This document shows, one piece after another, positions 56,960-64,000 of a stretch of DNA of 64,000 nucleotides. Source of the stretch: an uncultured Holophagaceae bacterium. GTDB lineage: Bacteria; Acidobacteriota; Holophagae; Holophagales; Holophagaceae. A program made the position numbers and the translations under genes. The notes under the pieces were generated by a model. That model did no database searches, was not told where the DNA came from, and saw only the letters and a list, made by a program, of their open reading frames with translations. Numbering within the stretch: the first letter of the stretch is position 1; each line of letters opens with the position of its first letter. The stretch spans positions 1-64,000 of the forward strand of contig CAISFO010000079.1 in NCBI GenBank assembly GCA_903884655.1, given 5' to 3'.

Positions 56960-57184
56960 ATGAAGGCTGCACTCGTCGCTGGACTGGGGCTGCTCTTGCT
57001 TTCCAGCTCTGCCTTTGCGGAGACCAAGAAGTACACTGCGCCGACACCATCGCGCGCCACCGAACACAAACAGCAGGACTACAAGCGCCAGGATCGTCAG
57101 ACGGAGTACCGCCGCCAGGACACCTACCGGCAGCAGCAGAATCAGGTGGTCAAGGATTCGCTGAAGAAGCAGCAGGGGAAATAA
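56960..57184 (+). CDS. Small basic secreted protein, unknown function
   Basis: 74 aa from ATG 56960, which has a perfect GGAGGA behind a proper spacer; the longer frame to 56891 is rejected. A clear signal peptide (MKAALVAGLGLLLLSSSAFA) releases a mature peptide of about 54 residues very rich in Gln, Lys, Arg, Asp and Tyr, with repeated YRRQD/YKRQD units (DYKRQDRQTEYRRQDTYRQQ) and no Cys. It is likely periplasmic and disordered. It converges on smpB with 62 bases between. Confidence 0.7.
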   Translation: MKAALVAGLGLLLLSSSAFAETKKYTAPTPSRATEHKQQDYKRQDRQTEYRRQDTYRQQQNQVVKDSLKKQQGK

Positions 57185-57246
57185 GCGGCAGTCCTTTACA
57201 CGAGGGTGGGGCAGGGGCCGCACAGAGCCTCCGCCTTGATCCGACC

Positions 57247-57702
57247 CTACTCCCTCGCGCCCTTCCGGATGCGGTCCATCTCCCGTTTCTGCTCGCGCTC
57301 CTTCAGGGCCTCGCGCTTGTCGCCCACGGCCTTGCCCTCGGCCAGGGCCACTTTCACCTTGATCATGCCCTTGGCGTTCAGGTAGATGGCCAGGGGGATG
57401 ATGGTGAGGCCCTTGCGCACGACCTTGGCGGTCATCTTGGTAATCTCGGCCTTGTGCAGCAGCAGCTTGCGGGCGCGCAGGGGCTCGTGGTTCGCGTAGG
57501 TGCCGAACTCGTAGGGCGAGATGTGGGCCTGCTTGAGCCACAACTCGCCGGCCACCACGTCCACGTAGGCATCCTGCAGCTGACCCAGGCCCGCCCGCAG
57601 GGCCTTCACCTCGGTGCCCTGCAGGGCGATCCCCGCCTCCCAGGTCTCGAGGACGTGGTAGTTGTGGAAGGCCTTGCGGTTGCGGACGAGATCTTCACCC
57701 AT
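57247..57702 (-). CDS. smpB: SsrA-binding protein SmpB
   Basis: 151-aa partner of tmRNA in ribosome rescue. Core features: NRKAFHNYHVLETWEAGIAL, GTEVKALRAG, LWLKQAHISPYEFGTYANHEP, and the basic C-terminal tail KGARE that binds the ribosome. Start ATG 57702. The tmRNA gene (ssrA) is not in the window. Divergent from the DedA gene. Confidence 0.97.
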   Translation of the reverse strand: MGEDLVRNRKAFHNYHVLETWEAGIALQGTEVKALRAGLGQLQDAYVDVVAGELWLKQAHISPYEFGTYANHEPLRARKLLLHKAEITKMTAKVVRKGLTIIPLAIYLNAKGMIKVKVALAEGKAVGDKREALKEREQKREMDRIRKGARE

Positions 57703-57749
57703 GGGACCAGTCTACCCTCCCGCTAGACTGGAGCTTTTGGGACATCCCG

Positions 57750-58406
57750 ATGCTGCAGAAGGTTCTAGCCCCCATCGTCGCTTGGATGGTGGCCGTCATG
57801 GCCGCCATGGGGCCCCTGGGCGTCATGATGCTCATGGCCATCGAAAGTGCCTGCATCCCCCTGCCAAGCGAAGTCATCATGCCCTTCGCCGGGTATCTCG
57901 CCTTCAAGGGGCAGCTCACCTTTTTCGGCCTGGGGGCGGGCAATCCCGTGGCCCAGATCTGGATTGCGGGGATCTTCGGTGCGCTTGGCTGCAACCTGGG
58001 CAGCATTCCTGCCTACGAGGTGGGCGCCTGGGGTGGTCGGCGCGCCGTGGAGAAATACGGACGCTACATCTGGCTGCACACGGGTCACCTGGATCAGGCC
58101 GAACGCTTCTTCGCCCGTTTCGGCACCTGGGCCATCTTCATCGGCCGCCTGCTGCCGGTGGTGCGCACCTTCATCGCCCTGCCCGCGGGCATCGCGAGGA
58201 TGGACCGAACTCGCTTCCACATCTACACCTTTTGCGGCAGCCTGCCCTGGTGCCTGGTCCTCGCCTGGATCGGGTTCAAGCTGGGCGAGCAATGGAACAC
58301 GCTCGGCGCCTATTTCCACAAGCTCGATGCCGTCATCGGCGTGCTGATCCTGGCGGGCGCAGGGTGGTTCGTGTTCGACCACTTGAAGAACCGGGCGAAG
58401 GGCTGA
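57750..58406 (+). CDS. DedA-family membrane protein
   Basis: 218-aa polytopic inner-membrane protein of the DedA/SNARE-associated family, implicated in flipping undecaprenyl phosphate or other lipids. Typical motifs: MLMAIESACIPLPSEVIMPFAGYLA near the N-terminus with a re-entrant ESxxIPLPSE and the FGTWAIFIGRLLPVVRTFIALPAG block with conserved Arg residues. ATG 57750. Convergent with the hybrid kinase gene (16 bases between stops). Confidence 0.93.
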   Translation: MLQKVLAPIVAWMVAVMAAMGPLGVMMLMAIESACIPLPSEVIMPFAGYLAFKGQLTFFGLGAGNPVAQIWIAGIFGALGCNLGSIPAYEVGAWGGRRAVEKYGRYIWLHTGHLDQAERFFARFGTWAIFIGRLLPVVRTFIALPAGIARMDRTRFHIYTFCGSLPWCLVLAWIGFKLGEQWNTLGAYFHKLDAVIGVLILAGAGWFVFDHLKNRAKG

Positions 58407-58422
58407 GGGCATCCTGGAGCTT

Positions 58423-60381
58423 TCAGGGCTGCGGAAGGCCCTTGAGGTTGTTCAAGTGCCTTCTCAACTCGTCCATGCCGAAGGGTTTCGCGAGCAGCGT
58501 CACGCCCGGGTAGGCCTGAGCCAGCTCAAGGGCAGCCTGGTCCACCCGGCCCGTGGCCAGGAGCACGGGCAGGTCCGGCCGTAGGTCGCGCAGCCGGGGC
58601 AGCGTGCCCCTGGCGCCCAGGCCGGGCATGTTCACATCCAGGAGGACGACCTGCGCCCCATCACCCGCCGCAAGCCGCTCGAGCGCCTCTTCGCCATCAC
58701 GGGCCAGGGAGACGCGGTGCCCGAGGCACAGGAGGATGGATTCCAGGGTGCTCCTCAGCACCTCATCATCATCCACCACCAGGATGTCCAGGCGACGGCC
58801 GGTGGCGGCGGGGCGGGGCTCCACCTGGGGGAGTTCTTTGGGCTCCTTCGTCTCGAAAATGGGGAAGCGCAGGATCACCTTGGTGCCCCGGCCGGTCTCG
58901 CTCTGCAGTTCCACCGTGCCCCGATGGGCCTTCACCGTGCTGTAGACGATGGAGAGCCCGAGGCCCGTGCCTTTGCCCGGGGGTTTGGTGGTGAAGAAGG
59001 GGTCCAGCGCCTTTTCCAGGACCTCCCTGGGCATGCCCGAGCCGTTGTCCTCGACTTCCACGTGCACCCAGTCCGGCTCGGCGTTCCGCGTGCGCAGCGT
59101 CAGGGTGCCTCCACCGGGCATGGCGTCCAGGGCGTTGATGCACAGGTTCATGATCGTGTGGACCAGGGCGCTGGGGTCCCCCCAGATGGTCCGGAGGTCC
59201 CTCTCCAGGTCCAGGGCGAAATGGACCTGGCCCAGGGTGGTGTGCTCAAGCATCTGCACTTCCTCCTGGATCAAGGCGTTCAGGTGGACCTCGATGGGCT
59301 CCGCCAGGTCCCTGCGGGCGAAGTCCAGGAGCCGGCGCACCAGATCCACGCCCCGATGGCTGGCCTGGGCAATGATGCTGAAGGCCTTGTGGACCGGCGA
59401 ACCGGGAGGCTGCAGCTCCTGGTGCATCGAGGCCATGCCGAGGACAGAGCCCAGCACGTTGTTCATGTCGTGGGCGACGCCACCGGCGAGGCTGCCCAGG
59501 CTCTCCATCTTCTGGGAGCGCAGGAGAAGCCGCTCCAGTTGAAGCCGGCGTTCTTCCGCCAGCTTGAGATCCGTGATGTCCGTGTGGGAGACGATGAGCC
59601 GGGCGGGTCCGGGCTCCTGGAATCGCATGATGCGGGCCTGGTACCAGTGCCGCTCCTGTTGGGAATGACACGGGTACTCGAGGGTGAATTCCGGGAGATC
59701 TCCCTTGAGCATGTCTCTGATTCCCTGGGCCATCCTCGGTGCTTCCTCCGAGTGGGGACCCGAGGCCTGGTCGCACACCTCCAAGTAGCTGAGGCCTTCC
59801 CAGGCGCGCTGCGGAGGATTCCCGCTGGCCGCGGAGACATTCCGCCAGGCCTGGTTCACTTTCACGATCCGGCCTTCCTGATCCAGCACCACGAGGCTCG
59901 CCGTCAAGGTGTCGAGAACCAGGTCGGAAAACCGCTCGGAGATCCGCAAGGCGGCCTGGCTGGTCACGCGATCGGAAATGTCCCTGGAATTGACGACGAT
60001 GGCCTGGATGGAAGGCGTGTCCAGCCGGTTGACCGCGACCGCCTCCATCCAGATCCAGGAGCCGTTTTTCCGGGCGTACCGGTACTGCACGCGGACTGGA
60101 TTCTCCGGCCGGGCCATGCAGTCCTGGAAGGCCTCTCCGACGGCCGGGGCATCCTCCGGGTGGATGAACTCGAAGGTGCTGTGCCCATCCATGTCGGCTG
60201 CGTCAAACCCGTGCAGCCGCTGGGCGGCGGGCGAGTTGTAGATGAGCCGCCCCTCGCCGTCCAGCAGGGAGAGGATGTCCCAGGAGGAATCCAGGAGGGC
60301 CCCCATGCGCTCGGCGCTCAGCCCCTGGGATGTGGGGCCCGGGGCGGGCTGTCCGGACTTTGGGTTCGTGCTCACAGGCAC
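58423..60381 (-). CDS. Double-PAS hybrid histidine kinase
   Basis: 652-aa soluble hybrid sensor. Two PAS domains span about residues 23-145 ([21 protein letters not shown]) and 150-275 ([19 protein letters not shown]). The kinase core has [13 protein letters not shown] with His304 and ATPase boxes [35 protein letters not shown]. The C-terminal receiver from about 525 has [13 protein letters not shown] and Asp582 in LLDVNMPG. Very close in plan to the hybrid kinase at 12768-14420, with one extra PAS. The cognate output regulator is not identifiable. ATG 60381. Confidence 0.92.
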   Translation of the reverse strand: MPVSTNPKSGQPAPGPTSQGLSAERMGALLDSSWDILSLLDGEGRLIYNSPAAQRLHGFDAADMDGHSTFEFIHPEDAPAVGEAFQDCMARPENPVRVQYRYARKNGSWIWMEAVAVNRLDTPSIQAIVVNSRDISDRVTSQAALRISERFSDLVLDTLTASLVVLDQEGRIVKVNQAWRNVSAASGNPPQRAWEGLSYLEVCDQASGPHSEEAPRMAQGIRDMLKGDLPEFTLEYPCHSQQERHWYQARIMRFQEPGPARLIVSHTDITDLKLAEERRLQLERLLLRSQKMESLGSLAGGVAHDMNNVLGSVLGMASMHQELQPPGSPVHKAFSIIAQASHRGVDLVRRLLDFARRDLAEPIEVHLNALIQEEVQMLEHTTLGQVHFALDLERDLRTIWGDPSALVHTIMNLCINALDAMPGGGTLTLRTRNAEPDWVHVEVEDNGSGMPREVLEKALDPFFTTKPPGKGTGLGLSIVYSTVKAHRGTVELQSETGRGTKVILRFPIFETKEPKELPQVEPRPAATGRRLDILVVDDDEVLRSTLESILLCLGHRVSLARDGEEALERLAAGDGAQVVLLDVNMPGLGARGTLPRLRDLRPDLPVLLATGRVDQAALELAQAYPGVTLLAKPFGMDELRRHLNNLKGLPQP

Positions 60382-60395
60382 CTTCGGCGAAAACC

Positions 60396-61370
60396 TTACA
60401 GGGGTGATTGTCTCCCAAACCTGTCCGTGGCCGCCACGAGGGCGCGCGAAATTCCGGCGTCATAGGCGCTGTGGCCGGCGTCGGGGACAATGACCAGATC
60501 GGCGTCGGGCCAGGCTTTCGAGAGGGTCCAGGCGCTTTCCATGGGGCAGACCATGTCGTAGCGGCCCTGGACGATGGTGCCGGACAGGCCCCGCAGCTTC
60601 GGCGCGTCCCGCAGCAGTTGGCTTTCCTCCAGCCAGCCCTGGTGGATGAAGTAGTGGCACTCAATGCGGGCGAAGGCCAGCGTCGTGGCCTCGTCGCCGT
60701 AGGAGGCGATGAAGTCGGGATCGGGGATGAGCTTGCTGGTCGCGCCCTCCCAGACGCTCCAGGCCCGGGCCGCGGGCAGGTGCACGGCCGGATCCTCGCT
60801 CATCAGCCGTTTTGCGTAGGCCTTCAGGAAGTCGCCGCGCTCGGCCTCGGGGATGGCTTCCCGGTAGGGCTCCCAGGCATCCGGATAGATGCGATTCGCG
60901 CCCTCCTGGTACAGCCAATCCACTTCCCGCTGGCGCAGGAGGAAAATGCCCCGGAGGAGCAGTTCGGTCACCCGGTCGGTGTGCTTCTCCGCGTAGGCCA
61001 AACCCAGAGTGGCGCCCCAGGAACCGCCGAAGACCATCCAGCGGTCGATGTCCAGATGCTCGCGGATGCGCTCCACATCGGCCACCAGGTCCCAGGTCGT
61101 GTTCTCCTGCACGTCGGCGTACGGTGTGCTCTGGCCGCAGCCGCGCTGGTCGAAGAGGATGATGCGGTACAGCTCGGGATCGAAGTAGCGGCGATGCTTG
61201 GGACTGGTGCCACCACCGGGGCCGCCATGGAGGAAGACCACTGGCTTGCCCTTCGGATTGCCGCTCTCCTCCACATGGAGTTCATGCCGTTCGGACACCT
61301 TCAGGCGTTGCACCCGGTACGGTTCGATGGGGGCGTAGAGCCAGCTGACGGGATCCTTGCGCAGAGTCAT
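60396..61370 (-). CDS. pip: Proline iminopeptidase
   Basis: Alpha/beta-hydrolase (peptidase S33) of 324 aa releasing N-terminal proline. ATG 61370 follows AGGAGT; the frame is open further upstream but only through the neighbouring exporter gene. Oxyanion motif HGGPGGG, nucleophile GGSWGATLGL, Asp in GRYDMVCP and His in PDAGHSAYD form the triad. Eight bases separate it from the EamA stop, so both probably share a transcript. Confidence 0.95.
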   Translation of the reverse strand: MTLRKDPVSWLYAPIEPYRVQRLKVSERHELHVEESGNPKGKPVVFLHGGPGGGTSPKHRRYFDPELYRIILFDQRGCGQSTPYADVQENTTWDLVADVERIREHLDIDRWMVFGGSWGATLGLAYAEKHTDRVTELLLRGIFLLRQREVDWLYQEGANRIYPDAWEPYREAIPEAERGDFLKAYAKRLMSEDPAVHLPAARAWSVWEGATSKLIPDPDFIASYGDEATTLAFARIECHYFIHQGWLEESQLLRDAPKLRGLSGTIVQGRYDMVCPMESAWTLSKAWPDADLVIVPDAGHSAYDAGISRALVAATDRFGRQSPL

Positions 61371-61378
61371 CCACACTC

Positions 61379-62266
61379 CTAGACGAAGAACAGGGCCGCG
61401 GCGCCGGCCAGGGCCAGCAAGGTGCCAAGGATCGCATGGCCGCCCACCTTCTCCTTGAAGATGAAGAAGGACACCGGCAGCAGGATGACCGGTGACAGGG
61501 ACATCAGGGTGGCGGCCACGCCCATGGGGGCCCTGGAGATGGCGACGAGGGACAAGACCACTCCCAGCACCGGCCCGGTCATGGCGCCGAGGCCGATGAA
61601 GGCCGTCGCCCGGCCATCCCGCAGGCTTCCCAGAAGGCCCCGCAGGCGCCCCGTGGCGCCGAAGTACAGCAGGAGGGCCGCCACGCCTGCAGTGACGCGG
61701 ATGAGGTTGGCCGAGATGGGCGGGAAGTTTCCCGCGAGGCCGAACTTGCTGAACAGCAGGCCCACGGACTGGCCCAGGGCGCCGCCGACTCCCAGGAGAA
61801 TGCCGCGCCACAGGTGGGGGTGATCCTCGTGCTCGCCGCCGCCCCAGACGACCCAGGCGATGCCGCCCAGGGTGGCCACCATGGCGAGGACCTTGGGCAG
61901 GCTCAGGCTCTGGCCCAGAACCAGCCAGGCCAGGAGGGCGCTGAAGATGGGCGACAGGGTCATGAGCAGCATGGCCAGCCGGGCGCCGATGAGCACGAAG
62001 GCCTCGAACAGGACGGCATCGCCCAGGGCGAAGCCGATGAATCCACTCATTCCCAGCCAGCCCAGCCTTGCGCTGCCCGCCTGCAAGGGGAAGGCGCTGC
62101 CGTAGACGATCTGGTGCACCAGCACGAGCGCGATCCAGGCCAGGAGCAGGCGGCCCAGGTTCACCGCCGCCGAGCCCACTCGGCGCCCAGCCACCGTGAA
62201 GCACACGGAGTTCAGCGACCAGCACAGCGAGGTGAGCAGGGCTGCGCTTTCACCTAGGTAGGACAA
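61379..62266 (-). CDS. EamA/DMT-family transporter
   Basis: 295-aa protein with ten predicted helices in two EamA repeats (SYLGESAALLTSLCWSLNSV... and the second half beginning GILLGVGGALGQSVGLLFSKFG). Typical drug/metabolite exporter, substrate unknown. The start is TTG 62266 behind GGAG. First gene of a likely two-gene unit with pip. Confidence 0.9.
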   Translation of the reverse strand: MSYLGESAALLTSLCWSLNSVCFTVAGRRVGSAAVNLGRLLLAWIALVLVHQIVYGSAFPLQAGSARLGWLGMSGFIGFALGDAVLFEAFVLIGARLAMLLMTLSPIFSALLAWLVLGQSLSLPKVLAMVATLGGIAWVVWGGGEHEDHPHLWRGILLGVGGALGQSVGLLFSKFGLAGNFPPISANLIRVTAGVAALLLYFGATGRLRGLLGSLRDGRATAFIGLGAMTGPVLGVVLSLVAISRAPMGVAATLMSLSPVILLPVSFFIFKEKVGGHAILGTLLALAGAAALFFV

Positions 62267-62321
62267 GGGGACTCCATCCGCTTTCCCGAGAGCATCAGAG
62301 AAGAAGCATCATCTTACGATG

Positions 62322-63500
62322 TTATATGAATATCTGCAGGATGCTGTTGCTCATGAGCATGCCGCGGGATCCAAGGCGCACCTGATCGGCCTCCCAGAGG
62401 ACCAGGTCATTCTTCGCCAGAGCGCGGAGCTGCCGTTCCCAGGCATCACAAGTGGGACGGAGGTCCAGGGTGTCGGCCCGGTCCCGCAGGGCGGCCCAAT
62501 CCACGCCCCGGTGCATCCGCAGGCCCAGGAGGGGGATTTCCGCCAGCGCTTCGGCGGCGTTCAGTTCCTGCAGGTCCACCTCGCCCCGCCCCGCTGCCCA
62601 CAGGGCGATGTTGCCACTCTCCGTCCAGCGGAAGTCCCCCAGCTGGGAGGCGGCGCCTGGCCCAAGGCCCAGGTAGGGACGGCGTTCCCAGTAGCGGGTA
62701 TTGTGGATGGACTCGGCGCCGGAGTGGGCGTAGTTGCTGATTTCGTAGGGCTCGAGGCCCAGCCGTGGAAGCTCCACCTGGAGCGACTCGAAGACATCGG
62801 CCACCTCGTCCTCGGTGGGCAGGGTCAGGCGCCCCGCGTCGATCTCCCCGCGGAGGGGGCAGGCCTTGTCCAGATCCAGCAGGTAAATGCTCAGGTGCTC
62901 AAGGCCCGTGGCGGCCAGGGTGCGGGCATCCTCCACCACCTTGGACAGCGATTGTCCGGGGATGCCCACCATGAGATCCGCGCTGCGGCGCTGGAACCCA
63001 GCACGCCGGGCCAGGTCGAGGGACTCCAGGGCCTGGCTGGCACCGTGGATGCGGCCCAGGCGGGACAGCAAGGTGTCGTCCAGGGCCTGCACGCCAAGGC
63101 TGATGCGATCCCAGCCCAGTCGGCGGGCGTCCTGCAGCCAGGCCAGATCCACCGTACCGGGGTTGGCCTCGAGGGTGGCCTCCACCAGGGGCGCCATATC
63201 GAAGGCGGCGCGCACGGCGGCCGTGAGCGCTGCCAGCTCGTCCGGGGCCAGCAGTGAGGGCGTGCCGCCGCCCAGATAGAGCGTGTCCACGGCCGGCCGA
63301 TCCAGGGCAGCGCCCCAGGCGGCGAGGTCATCGATGAGCCGGGCGAGGGTGTCCGGCTGGAGGCTCCGGTCCCGGGTGGTGGTGAAGGAGCAGTAGGTGC
63401 AGCGGTCGAGGCAGAAGGGGATGTGAAGGTAGAGGCCCAGGGGATCCGACTGTGCCGCAGGCCGGAGGAGGGGCAACCGGGACTGGAGCTCAGGGTTCAA
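62322..63500 (-). CDS. HemW-like radical SAM protein
   Basis: 392-aa radical SAM protein of the coproporphyrinogen-oxidase-like (HemN/HemW) family. The cluster motif CxxxCxxC is CLDRCTYCSF near residue 30, followed by YLGGGTPSLL. HemW-type proteins act in heme delivery and lack coproporphyrinogen oxidase activity; the tyrosine/Cys distinctions cannot be made by eye, hence 'like'. Start TTG 63500 lies inside the end of the upstream gene with AGGTGAT nearby. Confidence 0.9.
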   Translation of the reverse strand: MNPELQSRLPLLRPAAQSDPLGLYLHIPFCLDRCTYCSFTTTRDRSLQPDTLARLIDDLAAWGAALDRPAVDTLYLGGGTPSLLAPDELAALTAAVRAAFDMAPLVEATLEANPGTVDLAWLQDARRLGWDRISLGVQALDDTLLSRLGRIHGASQALESLDLARRAGFQRRSADLMVGIPGQSLSKVVEDARTLAATGLEHLSIYLLDLDKACPLRGEIDAGRLTLPTEDEVADVFESLQVELPRLGLEPYEISNYAHSGAESIHNTRYWERRPYLGLGPGAASQLGDFRWTESGNIALWAAGRGEVDLQELNAAEALAEIPLLGLRMHRGVDWAALRDRADTLDLRPTCDAWERQLRALAKNDLVLWEADQVRLGSRGMLMSNSILQIFI

Positions 63501-64000
63501 CCATCACCTGCTGCATGGCCTTCCGCAGGTTCCGCACCTCCGTGGGGAAATGCCAGGGAGCCTGCAGGGGGTCCGCGGCCTGCTGCAGGGCCTGGTACCG
63601 CTGCTGCAGCATCACCCGGTGCTCGGGGCGCAGGGCCTTGCCCGTCCCCATGTGCTGCATAAGCAGTTCCATGTTCTGCCAGAGCCGCAACGCCATGGGA
63701 CGGTACAGGTAGACGTTGAGAAGCAGCTGCCCGCAGGCCAGCCCAAGCAGGAAGAACCCCACGACCAGGGGAACCCGAGATCCGGTTCGGATCCCGAGGG
63801 CCAGCCACCAGCCCAGCAGGCTCAGGAGCGTCACGGACAGGACCGGCAGCAGGGGCAAAGCCCAGAGCCCATGGCCCCAGAGACAGTCATTGATCAGCGA
63901 GTCCGACACGGCCTCCAGGGTGCGGCGATCACCCTCGGCGCGGGCCTTGGCCAGGTGCTTGTCCAGGGCCTCCCAGGCGCGCTGCTGGGCGGCCGAGAGC
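63490..64000 (-). CDS. Membrane protein, N-terminus beyond window
   Basis: The frame is open to the right edge and remains coding in character (AAQQRAWEALDKHLAKARAE just before the membrane part), so the gene continues outside the window and the GTG at 63909 is not the true start. The visible 170 residues carry two hydrophobic helices (LWALPLLPVLSVTLLSLLGW, VPLVVGFFLLGLACGQLLL) and a C-terminal soluble helical tail. Not recognised. Its stop overlaps the HemW-like start by 11 bases, which suggests one operon. Confidence 0.75.
   Translation of the reverse strand, partial: LSAAQQRAWEALDKHLAKARAEGDRRTLEAVSDSLINDCLWGHGLWALPLLPVLSVTLLSLLGWWLALGIRTGSRVPLVVGFFLLGLACGQLLLNVYLYRPMALRLWQNMELLMQHMGTGKALRPEHRVMLQQRYQALQQAADPLQAPWHFPTEVRNLRKAMQQVMVEP

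Overview
The window is high-GC, densely coded bacterial chromosome. It carries Oar-type TonB receptors with an N-terminal carboxypeptidase-regulatory-like domain, TlpA-type thioredoxins, hybrid histidine kinases, a complete mreBCD-mrdA-rodA block and PknB-type kinases. This mix best fits an Acidobacteriota genome of the Holophagae (Geothrix-like). That placement is inferred from gene content, because no rRNA is present. I see no tRNA, rRNA, CRISPR array, intact transposase or phage gene.

Layout. 1-12.7 kb: an envelope island with two Oar-like TonB receptors (one cut off at its 3' end next to a possible mobile-element end), two TlpA-like thioredoxin lipoprotein/periplasmic proteins, one sensor kinase and two paralogous OmpR-type regulators. 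12.7-15.6 kb: a PAS hybrid histidine kinase coupled to an iron-type alcohol dehydrogenase. 15.6-17.8 kb: small secreted proteins, a glutaredoxin-like gene with a duplicated 3' end, and palindromic repeats. 17.8-25.3 kb: the cell-elongation operon mreB-mreC-mreD-mrdA-rodA with ligA attached by a 4-base overlap. It is followed by two tandem Ser/Thr kinases (25.3-28.3 kb). 28.2-36.9 kb: a mixed block with an Fe-S protein, a CYTH protein, a receiver protein with a long acidic linker, a CarH-like B12/MerR regulator with a candidate operator, a YoaK-family protein and asparaginase.

37.1-42.1 kb: one very large gene encodes a membrane NRPS of the epsilon-poly-lysine-synthetase (Pls) type. Its order is adenylation domain, carrier domain, three repeats of two membrane helices plus a left-handed beta-helix domain, and a 4'-phosphopantetheinyl transferase fused at the C-terminus. 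It is the most unusual object in the window: a possible self-activating, stand-alone amino-acid polymerase. The hand-read specificity code resembles those for basic amino acids.

42.3-64 kb: mostly housekeeping genes. These are serS with a coupled ABC ATPase that seems to start at CTG, a PpiD-like foldase, def-fmt, TPR proteins, cytidine deaminase with a DUF58 protein, an APC permease, riboflavin synthase, smpB (with a decayed copy of its 3' end about 0.6 kb away), a DedA protein, another hybrid kinase, proline iminopeptidase, an EamA exporter, a HemW-like radical SAM protein, and a membrane-protein gene running off the right edge. Many start codons were moved downstream of the longest frame using Shine-Dalgarno position, signal peptides and overlaps.
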